Positions 9,546 through 22,436 of a stretch of DNA of 64,000 bases are shown one piece after another. Location: positions 33,336,690 to 33,400,689 of the forward strand of contig CM032118.1 in the NCBI GenBank assembly GCA_018894105.1. The letters are read 5' to 3'. The position numbers were made by a program, and so were the translations under genes. The notes under the pieces are model-generated. The model was not told where the DNA came from. It was given only the letters and a program-made list of their open reading frames with translations, and ran no database searches. Numbering within the stretch: the first letter of the stretch is position 1; each line of letters starts with the position of its first letter. Source of the stretch: Jacaranda mimosifolia (taxonomy: Eukaryota > Streptophyta > Magnoliopsida > Lamiales > Bignoniaceae).

Positions 9546-12500
9546 TACGACTCATAACTTTTTCAATAAGTTCTATGTGCATGGTTAATTTGACTTCTTG
9601 GGCAAAATAACTAATTTTTATATATTATTATTTCAATCAACAAAGTCAGATTGACAACTAATTTCATAATTTCTCTATGATTGGGAAAAAAAACACTTGG
9701 TTATAGGAATTTCATTATGTATATATATATATATATATATATTTTCTTTAATGTTGTCTTTTGCTATAGAGTTTTATATAGCATTTTAATTGTATCGTGA
9801 TGACAAAAAAAAAATTATTATTTAATTTATTAATTAACTTTTATTATACCAAATGAAAAAATTTCAAATTAAAAGTATATTGCAACTAAAAATATTTATG
9901 CATGTGGGGGACAGTGTGTAATGACCACTAGTTATTTGAAAATGAAATATCATCTTCTCCATATTCACAAAAATTACAACTCATTTTTATCTCAAATTAT
10001 ATTTTTCAATAACCTATATATATTCTCTTTCTACATATATTATATTCATACTATCCATCTTCGTCTGCAACCTGCCTTTTTATTTATTTATTATTTAATT
10101 AATTGAATCTTTTTAATTTATTTTTACTTTTTTTTAATCCTTGAAACTTAATTCGTCATATTAGGTACTGTTTAGCAAATGTGTTGAGACGAAAACATTC
10201 TCGAGCCTATTTTTAATGTTTTTCATATCATCAATGTATAATTTTTTACATTATTTATATATGCAGTCTTGGTACTTCGAAGTATTTAAAAATTACCAAC
10301 TAAAAATAGAAACTAAAATTTAAAATTATATAGCATGAACTAAGCAAATGTTTACTTCAAATCAAACTCTAAATAATCAAAAAAAAAAAAAAACTTAGAA
10401 AAATACGACCTTTTTTTTTTTTTTTGGGCAGAGGATCGGCCCCAATCTAATATATGTACCCCCACAGCCTCAAACCCACCCCCAAAGTTTTATTATTCCT
10501 TTTTATAAGATTTCAAATAAAAGTCTCAAGAAAATAGAAAATATAATAATTAAATTATTAGATTAAAACTACAAATTTAGTATAACTTAAATTGCTTTAC
10601 ATGATCAAATTAACTAAATTTTATGATTAATTTAAGTAAATTTTTAACTCTTCATAGCATCATAAACTTAAATAAATATTTAAATATCAATAGAATTAAT
10701 TCCTGAATTTGAATAATTTCTTCAAATTCAAACTTAAATAAGAAATAGAAAAACAAATAAAATTTTAATATTTTATGATACATATTCAAAAGATTCATGC
10801 AAGAAAATATATTTAAATTAGTTTAACTAATTAATGAATTTATTTCTTAAATAATAAATGAGATAATTACAAAATTACAGGGAAACAAAAAATCATTTTA
10901 TCTTCTTCAGCCTCACCAATCCACCCGGTATGCACCGTCGTGCCGCCAACTATGCTGCCTCATAATCTCGCCACCACTAAAAATGCGCCAAGCCAACCCC
11001 CACGCTGCCGCCACGGCAGCAGCGAGTTGGAGTACAGCCACCATGACATGTTGAAAAATGAATTCTAGACCTAATTCAACCTAAAAAATTAGTTCAAGAT
11101 GTGAGAATTGTCTAATACCACATATAAAAATTACAATTTATTTATTTCACTAATATGGAATACTAACATAGCAAGATCTGATCAAATCTAGGCACTTTAC
11201 TATAGCAGCCATATGTATGTATGTTAAAATTATATATGTATACATGATCATATGATAATATATAAATAAACTGTTTATATATATATATATGTATAAGTAT
11301 TTCTTTTTGGTATACTGTTTTTAACAATTAAGGGATTTTTGAGTTATTTAATTCTTTCTCTTTTTTGCTTTTTTTTTTTTTCAATAAATGTTAATTATTT
11401 TAGATATTTCCAAGTTCCTTTCATTTTAACATTGGATCGTTAGATTAGAAAAGGTATTTATGAATTAAACCTTTACATATATTTCCTAAAACTTAATGTC
11501 CGATCCCAAAGCTCATAAGAAGAAGTTGCAAAATTATTTTCTTTTTCAATATGAATTATATATAATTAATATTTATGTGTGAAATTGGATATATGATGAA
11601 GCTTAAATTAAAATAAAAAATTGAAATTGTCATGAATTGTAACGTATCAATTTGGAACGTCCAACCTAATTTCAGCTGCCAAGTGTCTGGTAATATGGAC
11701 AAGTTCAAGTCTACAACCTACAACTACTATTGTACTATGGTAGAACGCAAAGCTGAATGATTGTTCTGATCCAATTTTTTTTCTCTTTCCCTAACTGAAT
11801 TTTCATAGTAATAAATCAATTCAAGTTGCTGCCAGTGGATTATACAACACTAATTGAATCCAAATGTTGGACGATAAGTCAAATATTGACAATTCATTAA
11901 TGTAGCTGATCAGCAAAGTCAAAGTCGTTCTATGCACTGTAGGCTTCTAATTAATTTTCTCTCGTGAAATTAATTAATTATAAGGTGCATGGTCTATTCC
12001 ACCTTATAAGTTTCTTATTTTTAAATAAAAATCGATTTTATTCAGTGCAACATTTTTAGTGCAAGAGAAAATACAAATGAGAATAAATAGTCTTTCGACA
12101 AATCGATCAATAAAAAATATTAACAATCGTAAATATTAAAATTCATATCGAAACTTCTATGAAAATAAAATTTGATAGGCGCATTTTTTTTCATATACAC
12201 CTTCTTTCAGGCGTTGTGGTAATTAATACTGGTAACATTAAGCTCTACTTCACCATATTTCGACATGGTATACATTTTTCAGTAAAAGCACCATTGCAAC
12301 CCAAATTAACTTACTTTCTATATCAAATGTTTCATTTTATGGATTTCCAACAAAGTTTTTTGTGCGGAAGACTATCAGCAAATAAAATATTTATGACAAC
12401 AAAATTCTCATGCAGGAGATGAAAACTCTTACTTAAAATAAAGAAATAACCGCAGAACCACTAGAATGTAGTGAACGTGACACAGAATTTAACTACTTAA

Positions 12501-13062
12501 ATTAATACTTGATCCTGAACTATTAATTTTTTTTTTAATTACTGTTATTATTGGTTAAAATTGAATTTCCAAAATGATACAAAGGCGTGTGACAAGGAAC
12601 CTAAAATCAGTTGGGACTTTTAGAATCAATGGCCCAAAAATCAAAGCAGGTTGTTGAACTACCTTTAGAAATTCTAATAATGCTGTTCAATTAATTAATT
12701 AAGGGTTGAGCTTATTCTTTCGTTTCTCAGAAAGCCAATCATCTGATGACTAATTTTTACGTGAAGTACGACATAATTTGGCGTCATTGTATCCAAATTC
12801 CAATCCAGCAGAATCATTTCGTTAATTAATTTCCTGTACGGAAGATTTGACTTGTTTAAATTTTACAATAATTCAACACATAGAATTAGAAATGATATTT
12901 CCACGTGAATAGGCATGCACCTTTCGTTGTCAACTTCCCACCGGAAACCAAACAAAGAATAATCTTAAATCTTAATGATTTCATTTCAAGATTCCGGTCC
13001 TTCCCAATCACTGCTCCGGCCTGTGAAAATATTGCTTTCGTAATCTCCAATTTGTATATGCA
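9546..13062. other. AT-rich sequence with no supported gene
   Basis: Short open stretches (such as 9921-10106, 12159-12422 and 12905-13153) show no recognisable domain and fit chance. It contains an AT dinucleotide tract (9720-9742), A/T runs near 10380-10425, and one isolated GC-rich patch at about 10900-11050 that I cannot explain. Confidence 0.5.
9720..9742. repeat. (AT)n microsatellite
   Basis: Perfect TA/AT dinucleotide run of about 23 bp. Confidence 0.95.
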
Positions 13063-13087
13063 CTGGTACGGCCCGGTGCGATGCACC
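13063..13087 (-). other. Helitron-like 3' terminal hairpin of unit 1
   Basis: 13075-13087 is a perfect inverted repeat with 5-bp arms GGTGC/GCACC and a 3-nt loop. The minus-strand end is CCAG followed by T. The equivalent ends are CTAG at 33573 (unit 2), 36692 (unit 3) and 47549 (unit 4). Confidence 0.6.
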
Positions 13088-13839
13088 AACAATAATTTTA
13101 ATATTAAAATAATTTATTTTATAATAATACTTATAAATTGTAACTATTTTTAATATTTAAAAAAATATTAATTAAACAAAATAATGTGAATACTTTAATT
13201 AAAGATATTATGTTTGAAGATAATTTGTACTAAATAAGTTGTAAAATATCAAAAATTACTAATCTAAGTTTATAAATTAAATAAAAGTTTTTAAAATGAT
13301 AAAAGTTAAAAAATAAATGAAAAAATAATTAAGAAAATAAAAATAAAGCAGAATATTTTACTAAATACATTTTCTAAACTTATATATATTTATACCTACA
13401 CATTTTGATATGATAATTAAGCAAATATTTCTTAATGATTTAAAAGTTATGGTTACAATTTTTAGGACATTTTAGATTTTTAAATGTTAAGTATTTTTTG
13501 TTAGAGTAAATATATAATCTCTTTTGTACTTTATCTGTGAAAATAACTTATATTAGGTTATTATTTGATAACTAATCCAACAAATACTTTGTAACATGTA
13601 ATTTATAAACTAAAATATCTCTTAATATTCCATATAACCCTAATGAATAAAATTTATTTATTGTTATTTATATATGCAGTTATTTTATTATTTTTGAAAT
13701 TATTAAATAACATATATTATGTACATGAATAAAATAATAAATAAATTTTCAATATTCAATTCAAAATAATGTATCAATCTCTCGTAAGTTTCTTTTATAA
13801 GTATATGAAAATGTAGGAATAATTAAATATATATTTACC

Positions 13840-14560
13840 CTCATAAGTCGTTATCCATCATATGGTTATTCCCATAACTCTATTCTCGACTTGAATTATT
13901 CACACTGCTCAGCAGAGGCATGGTTATCTAAAGTGGATTCTCTCTTTTGTAGTAGATATCAAACCTGTTGTGCCTTGACTAAGAAGGCAGCGCAACAGCT
14001 ACATGGACCTCTTTCTTTCTATTGTTGCAAGCACTTTCCCAGGCCAAGTTGGAATCTTGTAAAGGTAGGCAAAGCCTTAAGGTTGCTATCCCAATAGACT
14101 AAGGGATGACAAAGCGGGAAAAGATAGAGGGAGGGATAGCAACATCTTATTCTCTTCATGAGAACTTTCAAATTGAAGAACCATTCAGAAGAGGCTCTGC
14201 ATGCATTTCGTTGGCAAAAGGGATTCAATCCATAAACACAAATATGAAATTTTATTCCCTTTCGTCAAATAGGTAAAGTAGGCATACGAACCACTTTGCA
14301 TTAGACTACATTAGAACAAAGCAAAGAAGGAGGTGGAATGAAGAAAGGAAAGGGAGAAGGGCAATCCTGCAGCTTGGTGTAAAGGTTGCTAGTTTGGGGA
14401 TAGAGTACAGTACTAAAGGTCTTCAGACTTTCAGGTGGTTTTTCTTTTGAGCAACGGTGAACCATTGGATCTTGCCAATATAGCCCTTATAATTTTCATT
14501 ACTTTCATTGTTCCCAAGGATTTTTTGGGTAATCTACTCCTTACTGCAAACAGTCAAGTC
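13840..14560. other. GC-richer insert, possibly organelle-derived (mitochondrial-like)
   Basis: About 720 bp with clearly higher GC than the surrounding unit. It is absent from the matching place in units 2, 3 and 4, which all read straight through TACTT(T)CAGTCAAAC..TTTT into CTCACATCATTAAT. The purine-rich, low-repeat texture resembles plant mitochondrial intergenic DNA, but no organelle gene is recognised, and the two small open stretches (13891-14097 plus, 14019-14228 minus) match nothing I know. Confidence 0.4.
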
Positions 14561-15429
14561 TGAACTTTTAAACTTTTTTGATCTGACATCATTAATTCAT
14601 GTAAAAATATATTTTATGAATTATTATAGGTAAAAATATTAAAATAAATGTACGTGATATGATTATAAAATTGTGTAACTAAATATATTGAAAAATATAA
14701 AAATTAATATCATTTGTTATTTAAGTGGTCATTTTTCAAACTTTTGAAAATGTTCAATTATGTCAAATGTATATATGTGCCGCACAAAAGAATTTATTTC
14801 AAATAATTGAAAATAAATTCTTCATTATTATATTGCTAAAAAATTAAAATGATTTGAACTAATAATATTAAATAAAATTAGAGTTTATAGTTGTTGTAGG
14901 AAGTAATTTTTTATATATGAAATAAATTCTTTAAATTAAATTATTTTTTATATTCTACATATATATATAATTTTATCTAAAAATTTATATATCTAAAAAA
15001 TATTCTTGTAAAACTAATTAAATTTTAAAAATTTTAATAAATTAAGGACTTATATATCAATTCATTTCTGAGTATTCATTTCTCAAACTCTAACTCTTTA
15101 ATAAATAAGTGATGATTTGATACTTTAAATAAATATTTGTCTAGCTTTTTCATAAGTAACAAATAATTTGTAAATTTTTTTAAGTAAGTCACGATATTAT
15201 GACATACTTATGATTGTTAAATATTTTAATTTTATTTTTAAAGTATGTTCAATATAAATTATATAAAAATGATATATTTTTAAATTCTAAGTTGTCTATA
15301 AAATAATTATTTAATTAAGAAATAAAAATAATTTGTTTGATCAAATGATCGAATATTTTTATTTATTTAATATTTTTTATTAAAAATAATTGAATACTAT
15401 TCTTCAGCTAAAATTAAAGTGATTATACC

Positions 15430-18178
15430 AATAGCGCCCCCACTCGGGATGACTCCTAAGTTGGGAAGCCACTAATTCAAGTTTGAAATCTAAATCAAAT
15501 GATAACTGGGGAATCAAGAATTTAACCAACTCAAGGGAAAAACAACTTGCACTAGCCCAAAATATCACTCCATATAGCATAGTATGTACAATCAAGTTTC
15601 TTAAGTTTCATACAAATATCCTCATAACATCTCTTAGATAGTTGTCTAGATCAGGTGTAGACTATATGTACAATTATAACACCTAATCTATTACAAAATG
15701 ACTTCCAACCAAAGCGTGAGCCTCTGCTTCTCACCTAGACCTATCTAGGAAAAGAATAAAGAATAGCAAAGAGGGTGAGTCTTAAGAACTCAGTAAAGGA
15801 AATACATAACAGGAGATAGAGGGAAAATATTGAATTTCAACGGCAATAAACAAGGTCATTGATAATAAATCATACAATCAGTTCATGATTGACGAAAATG
15901 ATATTTAGACTCATAAAAAATATGAAACATGTAAACATTTAGGCTGCCTATTGGCATCCTTCCTTATTGCACCTTGATGAATACAGGATAACATTATAAT
16001 AGCATTTAACCTAAACATGAAAATTTTCTTCTTATCTCTCCATTTGCTCAAGCATACAGCTCGGCATGTAAAAACTTATTTTTATAGCATGGTTGACGGC
16101 ATGCCAGATCCCGCCACTCATAGTTTGCTACCTCCAACTACTTGTAAGTGAGGATCGTAGATGGATACTAGCCAGAAGATCTGTCACTGTCGGCCCATTC
16201 CTCCCAACCGTCTTTTCGGACCTAGCCCAAGGTTCAACTTCCCGTGGCATCCTTTCGGGTTGAACTTCCCAAGGGCGTCCCCGTAGGTTGAATGATAATG
16301 CCAACATATATCAATTCAACATTTAAAGTAATAACATAAGCATTTCGAAACTTTATAAGATTTGCAATTTACAAGACATAGCATTATTTGATAATGGCCA
16401 GCAAGGCCTATTCCAATAAACAAAGCATATGAACAAATTAGTAAGACTTCTAACACAAATAGGTCTACCAGACCATTTTACATACCACTTTCACATATCT
16501 CAAGAACATGAGGTTGCCAGCAAGGCTGGGGTATAAGGGATAGAAATCTGATAATGTAAATAAAGTTCTGGGCACCAGAACGGGCTCAAGCATATAATAA
16601 CATTCAAGAATGCAAACGAGTCACAAAATTCGATAATCTAGAATCAATAAGTTTCAGAATTAAGTCAAACAAAAACCCTTACAAAGGTTCATCATGATAA
16701 CATATAGGTATGAGAAAGTGCCAAAGTAGCAGACCCTCACTTCAAAAGCCTTGGAAATGCAGTTACAGTCTACTGGTTTGCAATTTCCTGCTCCTCATCA
16801 CCTAACCAAAAGAATAATTTACTTATCAAAACCCACATTCAACCTGAATAACCTCCAATAAATAAAACCTAGTATTAACTGTCTAAAATCAGTAACTACT
16901 AATTAATTCGGTATAAGAATTCATCCGGAATTATCGTTAAGAAATACTATTAATAATGCCGCTAATTTATTATCAATTACAGGGCTCTTAAAAATAGGAG
17001 CAATATATATAATTAATTTTCTAATTACCAAATTAACCTCATATTAGTGTCCCAAATTCATGAAATTAGAATTTTCTTATTCATTAAACTTAATTAACCA
17101 ACACTTAACATATAATAACATAGATCTGGGTCCACTAACACATATATAAAATCCGTGCATGTGTCATGCATAGTTGATTTTTCCATAAAATCCAACAATT
17201 TAATGTTTAAATCTTTGAATAACTTAATTAATCCTAGTTAGCATATAATGTGACATATCCGAGTCCACTAAACTATATAATAATCCATGCATGGAAATAT
17301 ATATACCAATCATATATCCATTCTTCATTATGGGCATTGTATAAGGTAAATGAGAATAACGGTACAATATATATATATGTATATTCAATATCTTCGAACC
17401 AAATTCTTTACCCAAGATCCGATTATAGAAGCCTCGCAATCATAAACCGAACACACCGCAATGATCATTGCAACAAGCTAAAGAGATTGTCTCTTCATCG
17501 CCGCCATTGGAGCAGGCCAATGTTACCACCAAAATACTCATTTCAACCTCCTAAACCCAATGTCACAGCAAATTTCAAGTTTTGCTACCCAAATAGTCCT
17601 CAAATCAAGCCTTGAACCCTCAACACCACCTCCCGCCATCATCTCCGACTTCCCAATTTTTGTCACCGTCCAACGCTCAAACTGGAAACCGAAGGTACCT
17701 ATCTACACCTCGAGCTGAGTTCTACAAAACTCATACCTCAGAAACCAACTTGGTTACCAAAAAATGGACCCATCAACCTCCACTATTAGCCAACTTTCAA
17801 CTCCAATTTTTGGTGGCTCCGTGGTTCAGGTTTGCTATGCATGTGGTGTCGCCAGTTTGCTAGTGAGGAGGAGAAGTTGATAAATAAGTTCATTTTAGGA
17901 GATGGTGAATGCCGGTGAAGTTCGCCAAAAGAGATGGAGAAGGCTCTCGGTGAAGGAAGAAAGGAAAAATGGAGAATAAGAAAGAAAAAATGGAGAAGAA
18001 GAAAGAATTGGTCAACTTTGTAAAATTTAATTTTCCTTATTTAGAATATAACCCCTCAAGTTTTGTTTTTATTTTAATTAAGTCCAATCAAAAATTTGTT
18101 CTTTTAAGCTCTATCACCCAGACTTATTAGAATCGACGAAGAAATTCTACCAATTAAATAATTTCTACAAGTGTTACA
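15430..18178 (-). mobile_element. Solo LTR, Tekay/Del-related family, TSD ATACC
   Basis: Flanked by ATACC at 15425-15429 and 18179-18183. The right end (minus-strand start) reads TGTAACACTTGTAG. The left end carries the family box (CCCCCACTCGGGAT on the plus strand) but its TG/CA terminus has decayed to AA. Units 2 and 3 carry the uninterrupted site (GATTGTATCTATATAAAT near 35175; TTATATCTATATAAAT near 37940). The body contains the conserved stem-loop at 16086-16105. Open stretches inside (17250-17863) are LTR noise. Confidence 0.88.
16086..16105 (-). promoter_or_regulatory. Conserved LTR stem-loop (copy in solo LTR 15430-18178)
   Basis: In the LTR sense orientation: arms GGCATG and CATGCT (one G-T pair) around the 8-nt loop CCGTCAAC. 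The same element occurs in four other LTRs of the window with the loop pattern CNGTCRAC. Function unknown. Confidence 0.6.
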
Positions 18179-19060
18179 ATACCTATATAAATACAAAAGA
18201 ATTTATTAAATATTAAAAAAAAATCAATTGTTGTTTTGAAATAATTTAGTTATCAACTATTTTATTTGAATAAATTTTGAACTTTTTTGGATAAAAATAT
18301 TAATTAAGTTAAAAGGCAAAAATATCAAACTCTTTAAATGAAAAACTAAATCAATATAAATTAAAGTTCATATTTGCTAGATAATTTTATTACTTCGTAT
18401 ATTTATTTAATTTTTTATAATTAATATTATCTGTAACACCCCGACTCGGGACAGCACCCAAGCTGAGGCGCTACCAATTCAATCTTAAATATAATTCAAA
18501 TAATAACTAGAAAACATATAATTTAACCATCTCAGAGGAGAACAAGTCATCCTAGCCTAAAAGAACATTTCATAGAGCAAAATATATACATATCAAGTGA
18601 CTTAAGTTCCATACATACATTCCCATAACATTTTTCAGGTAGTTGTCTAGATCAGGTGTTGACTATATACACAACCATGACACCTAATCTATTACAAGAT
18701 AATATCCAAACCCAAGGGCATGAACTCAAGCTTCTCACTAGGTCCTGTCTGGAAAACAAATAATAATAAAAGAGGGAAAGTCCTAAGGACTTAGTGAGGG
18801 AAAAGAAAATAATAAGATTGAAAAGGAAAGTTAATGAGGTGCAACTATTGATGAACAACAAGAAGGGAAATGATAGACAACAATCAAAGATAGATCGGTA
18901 ACAATAAGAATTCTAACATAAATCAACATTGTACTAGGTACACATGATATCAATTTAACAGACTGTATAGATACTAGAACCGAACGTCGGTACAGTAGGA
19001 ATAATACTTCCTTATTGCTCCATTGCTCGAGCACTCAGCTCGGTAGGTAACTTGTATTAC

Positions 19061-19080
19061 GGCATGGTCGACAGCATGCC
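19061..19080 (-). promoter_or_regulatory. Conserved LTR stem-loop (copy in solo LTR 18432-21699)
   Basis: Sense strand: perfect 6-bp arms GGCATG/CATGCC around the loop CTGTCGAC. Confidence 0.65.
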
Positions 19081-19204
19081 AAATCCCAACACTCACAGTT
19101 AGCTATTTGTAAGTCAGGATTTTTTTGGAGGGTTCTAGCTGGAAAGACCTGTGTCCGTTGGTCCGTTCCGCCCGGCCATCTTTCGGAGCTAGTTCACGGG
19201 CCCA

Positions 19205-19290
19205 TACCCCCCATGGCGTCTCTCTAAGTGAAAACCACCTATGGCGTCCCATGAGTTGGAAACCGCCCATGGCGTCCTATGGGTTGGAAG
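19205..19290. repeat. Short tandem repeats, about 30 bp, three copies
   Basis: CCATGGCGTC, CTATGGCGTC and CCATGGCGTC recur at about 30-bp steps with AACC/GTTGGAA spacers. The related LTRs have GGGACACC/GGGATGCC versions at the same place. Confidence 0.7.
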
Positions 19291-20616
19291 ACATAATACC
19301 AACATATATCAATTCAACTTTTCAAGCAATAACATAAATATTTTGGAACTTTACTAGATTTGCCATTTACAAGGCAAAACATTTATCAATAACGACCGGT
19401 AAGGCCCATTCCAATAAACCAGGTATATGAACAATTTAACAAAACTTTTGACACAAATAGGTCTAGTACTGAAATCCAGAGGTGCTAATGAGGATAGACT
19501 CAAGAGGAGCCCCCACTGGAGATGCACCATCAACTAGTGTGACTCTTTTCTCTGTAATAGTTCAAGAGGAGCCTCCCATTGGACATGCCTTGTTAATTAG
19601 TGTGGCCCTTTGCTCTGCCTGGCACATATTTTATAGTACTGACCGAACAAGATTTAAAAGGGTTAAGATTTTCAACGTTCAATTTCCAACAGGGCAGAAC
19701 AATTTAACAATTTTGCCAACAAGGCGATCAACAATACACTTGAACAATCAACTTCAAATAGAGTTTACAAGTTCAGAAAGATTCATAGAGTTCGATTGAA
19801 AAATGGTTATTTTCAATAAAATGGATCAAATATCAATCAATTTCAAATTAAGAGAACCTCATAGGGTTCGAGAATCAATAACAAATCACGATATATATCA
19901 ACCAGCAGAACCTAACAGGTTCAACGATGACTATAGATTAGGTTCACGCAAATCAAGAACCAATGGGTAGAACCCTCACATGGGTAACAATAATCAATAG
20001 AGTATAATAATCAAAGCAATAATAACCCTCATAGGGATTTATCAAGGAAACGATAGATACAAGGGTTGCTAGATTAGCGGATCCTCACAGGGGTAACAAC
20101 AATCATCCAAGTACGATAATCAAAGCAGTAATAACCCTCACAGGGGTTTATCATGGAAACGATAGGTTCAAATGTTAGCAAATTGGCGGATCCTCACCTC
20201 TTGTAATCTCAAAATGCAAATCACGATTTGCAGCCTATGAGTCATTGGGTTCCAATTCCATGTTACCTAATCCAAAAGAATATGATCAGAATCAAAATCC
20301 CCATACAACCCTAATAACCCGTAATAATTACTATCATGCTTATCGTTAATCTAAAATTACTAACATCTCGATTTCATATCAAGTCTAATAACTAAGCAAT
20401 AACTAGTTCTTAATTACATAATCGTTCTCGTCATATCATCCAAAATTCACAATAATTGTCCAATTACTATCACTTGGATCTAAATCCATAAATCCACAAG
20501 TTAAGGGTCAAATCCTTTAATCGACTCAATTAATTCCAACATAACAAATATTTGGGTCTACAACTTATAGGTACTCCTTGCTTAGGAATTATACTCACAT
20601 GTGTGTATATATATAT

Positions 20617-20728
20617 ACACATCAATCATCCCAACATTCTCATTCTTGTCATATATATGTATATATATATATACACATCAATCATCCCAACATTCTCATT
20701 CTTGTCATACATACATGGCTTTAAATGG
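20617..20728. repeat. 56-bp tandem duplication, two copies
   Basis: The block beginning ACACATCAATCATCCCAAC occurs at 20617 and 20673, each followed by a TATATATG tract or CATACATAC. Confidence 0.9.
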
Positions 20729-22436
20729 AAGGTACAACATATGCATATATATCAAGGTACAACCAACTAAAGCTTATTCCATAACTCTTTATTACCCAAA
20801 ATGCTTATCTAAGCCTCAGAATCACAAACCAAGAACACCACTGCGATCATTAGAATGAGGAGAAGAAATTGGTCTCGGGTCGCCGGAGCGCCGTTGTCGG
20901 AAATTTTCATTGTCACCACCAAAATGTTCCTCTCTAACTCCTAAATCCAACCCCTTAATCAAATTTTAGTTTCTCAACCTCGAACACCCTCAATCGAGCT
21001 CCTCAACCACCAAATGGGTTTCTCACCACCACCAATTTCTCTCTAATTTTCGCCCTAGTTGCTCCAATCCCCCATGCAAACATACTACCGTGATCCCCTC
21101 TCTCAGCTATTCCCAAACATAGACTTAAAATTGGATTTGGCCACCGGAAAATCACAAACCCACTTCCCACCATGACACAATCTCTCTCGGTCTCTCTCTC
21201 TCACTGAAAATTTCAATGGGATATGGTGGTGTTGTCGTGAAGTTGGTAAGAAGGAGAAGAAGATGGTTGGTTTAGCTAGGGAGTTTGGTTGCCGGAGGAA
21301 GCTCACCATGGAGGAATGGTGATTGCGGTGAAATGAGGAAATGAAAGAGAAAGTGAATAGTGAAGAATGAAAAGAATTAAGAAATAAGTTGTTCTTCTTA
21401 AATCTAACTTTATCAAATTGCAATTGAGTCCTTAGTCTAATTAAGTTAATCAATTAAGTCCTAAAGTAATTAAAATAGCTTATAGGTTCTAGTTGACTAG
21501 AAAAATACCATGCAAACCCCTAAGCTTTCCAAGAAATGTTCAATCAAGTCTTCTCAAATTGCAATCCAACCCCAAAACTTTCTAATTTCTTGTAACTGAA
21601 TCCTTTTGATTATTTTTTTTTAGTCCTAAAATTCGATCAATAAATCTCTAAATTTCTAAATCCTTATTTCTGAAAATACTGAATTTCAGGGGTGTTACAT
21701 TATCAAAGTGGATATAAATTACTAAATTTGAAATATATCAATTATGTAAAAGGTATTTATTTAGCGATGAAATTTGATTTAATTCTATTTGTATATACAA
21801 GATTTTTTTATAAATAATTTATTTACTGAAATAGAAATAAAATAATATTCTTATAAAAAATATTTATATAATACAACATGCTAATATTTTTAGGTGATAA
21901 AAATTACAATCACAATTTGGCCTTAAAATTTTAAGTTTTAACCTATATTGAGGAAATAATAAAATAATGATATTGACAAATATTTAAATATATTCGAAGA
22001 ATATCTAATTAATTTAGAACAAAAATAAAACAAAAATAATATTAAAAAAAATATCAAAAACTTTCTTGGAATAAACTTTAAATTAAAAAAAAATCATTAT
22101 ATTGTGCTAATCGGAGAAAGAGATCCTATAATTAAAAATATAGAATTATGTAGAAATAAAATGTAAAAAGAATAATTATAAAATAACAAAATTTATACAT
22201 AAAATTAATAAAATATTTATCTATAATCTTGTGACAAGTTAAATTTATAAGATAGAATTTTGTGATAAGAGTACTTTATATGGTCTTTATAAAATATTTT
22301 TTAAATTATAAACTTATTAAATGAGATAAAAATATGATTATAGATATTTTCAAAATTATCATATGAAATAAAAATTAATATTGCAATTTTGGATAAGATA
22401 ACATGATATTTTAGCTGTAATAGATAAGTTGGGTTA

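Larger units (their letters stand above)
18432..21699 (-). mobile_element. Solo LTR, Tekay/Del-related family, TSD TTATC
   Basis: It begins TGTAACACCCCGACTCGGG and ends GGGGTGTTACA, flanked on both sides by TTATC (18427-18431 and 21700-21704). Length 3268 bp. Sense is the minus strand, judged by the terminal box GGTGCTGTCCCGAGTCGGGG. Inside are the conserved stem-loop (19061-19080), three short GGCGTC-type repeats (about 19205-19290), CCCT..AGGG palindromes (about 20020-20190) and a 56-bp duplication (20617). No internal retroelement sequence remains, as expected after LTR-LTR recombination. Confidence 0.93.

Noticed and set aside
13891..14228. Overlapping small ORFs on both strands as a host gene
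   Set aside because: No recognisable domain and no splice or family pattern; the block is better explained as inserted non-coding, possibly organelle, DNA.
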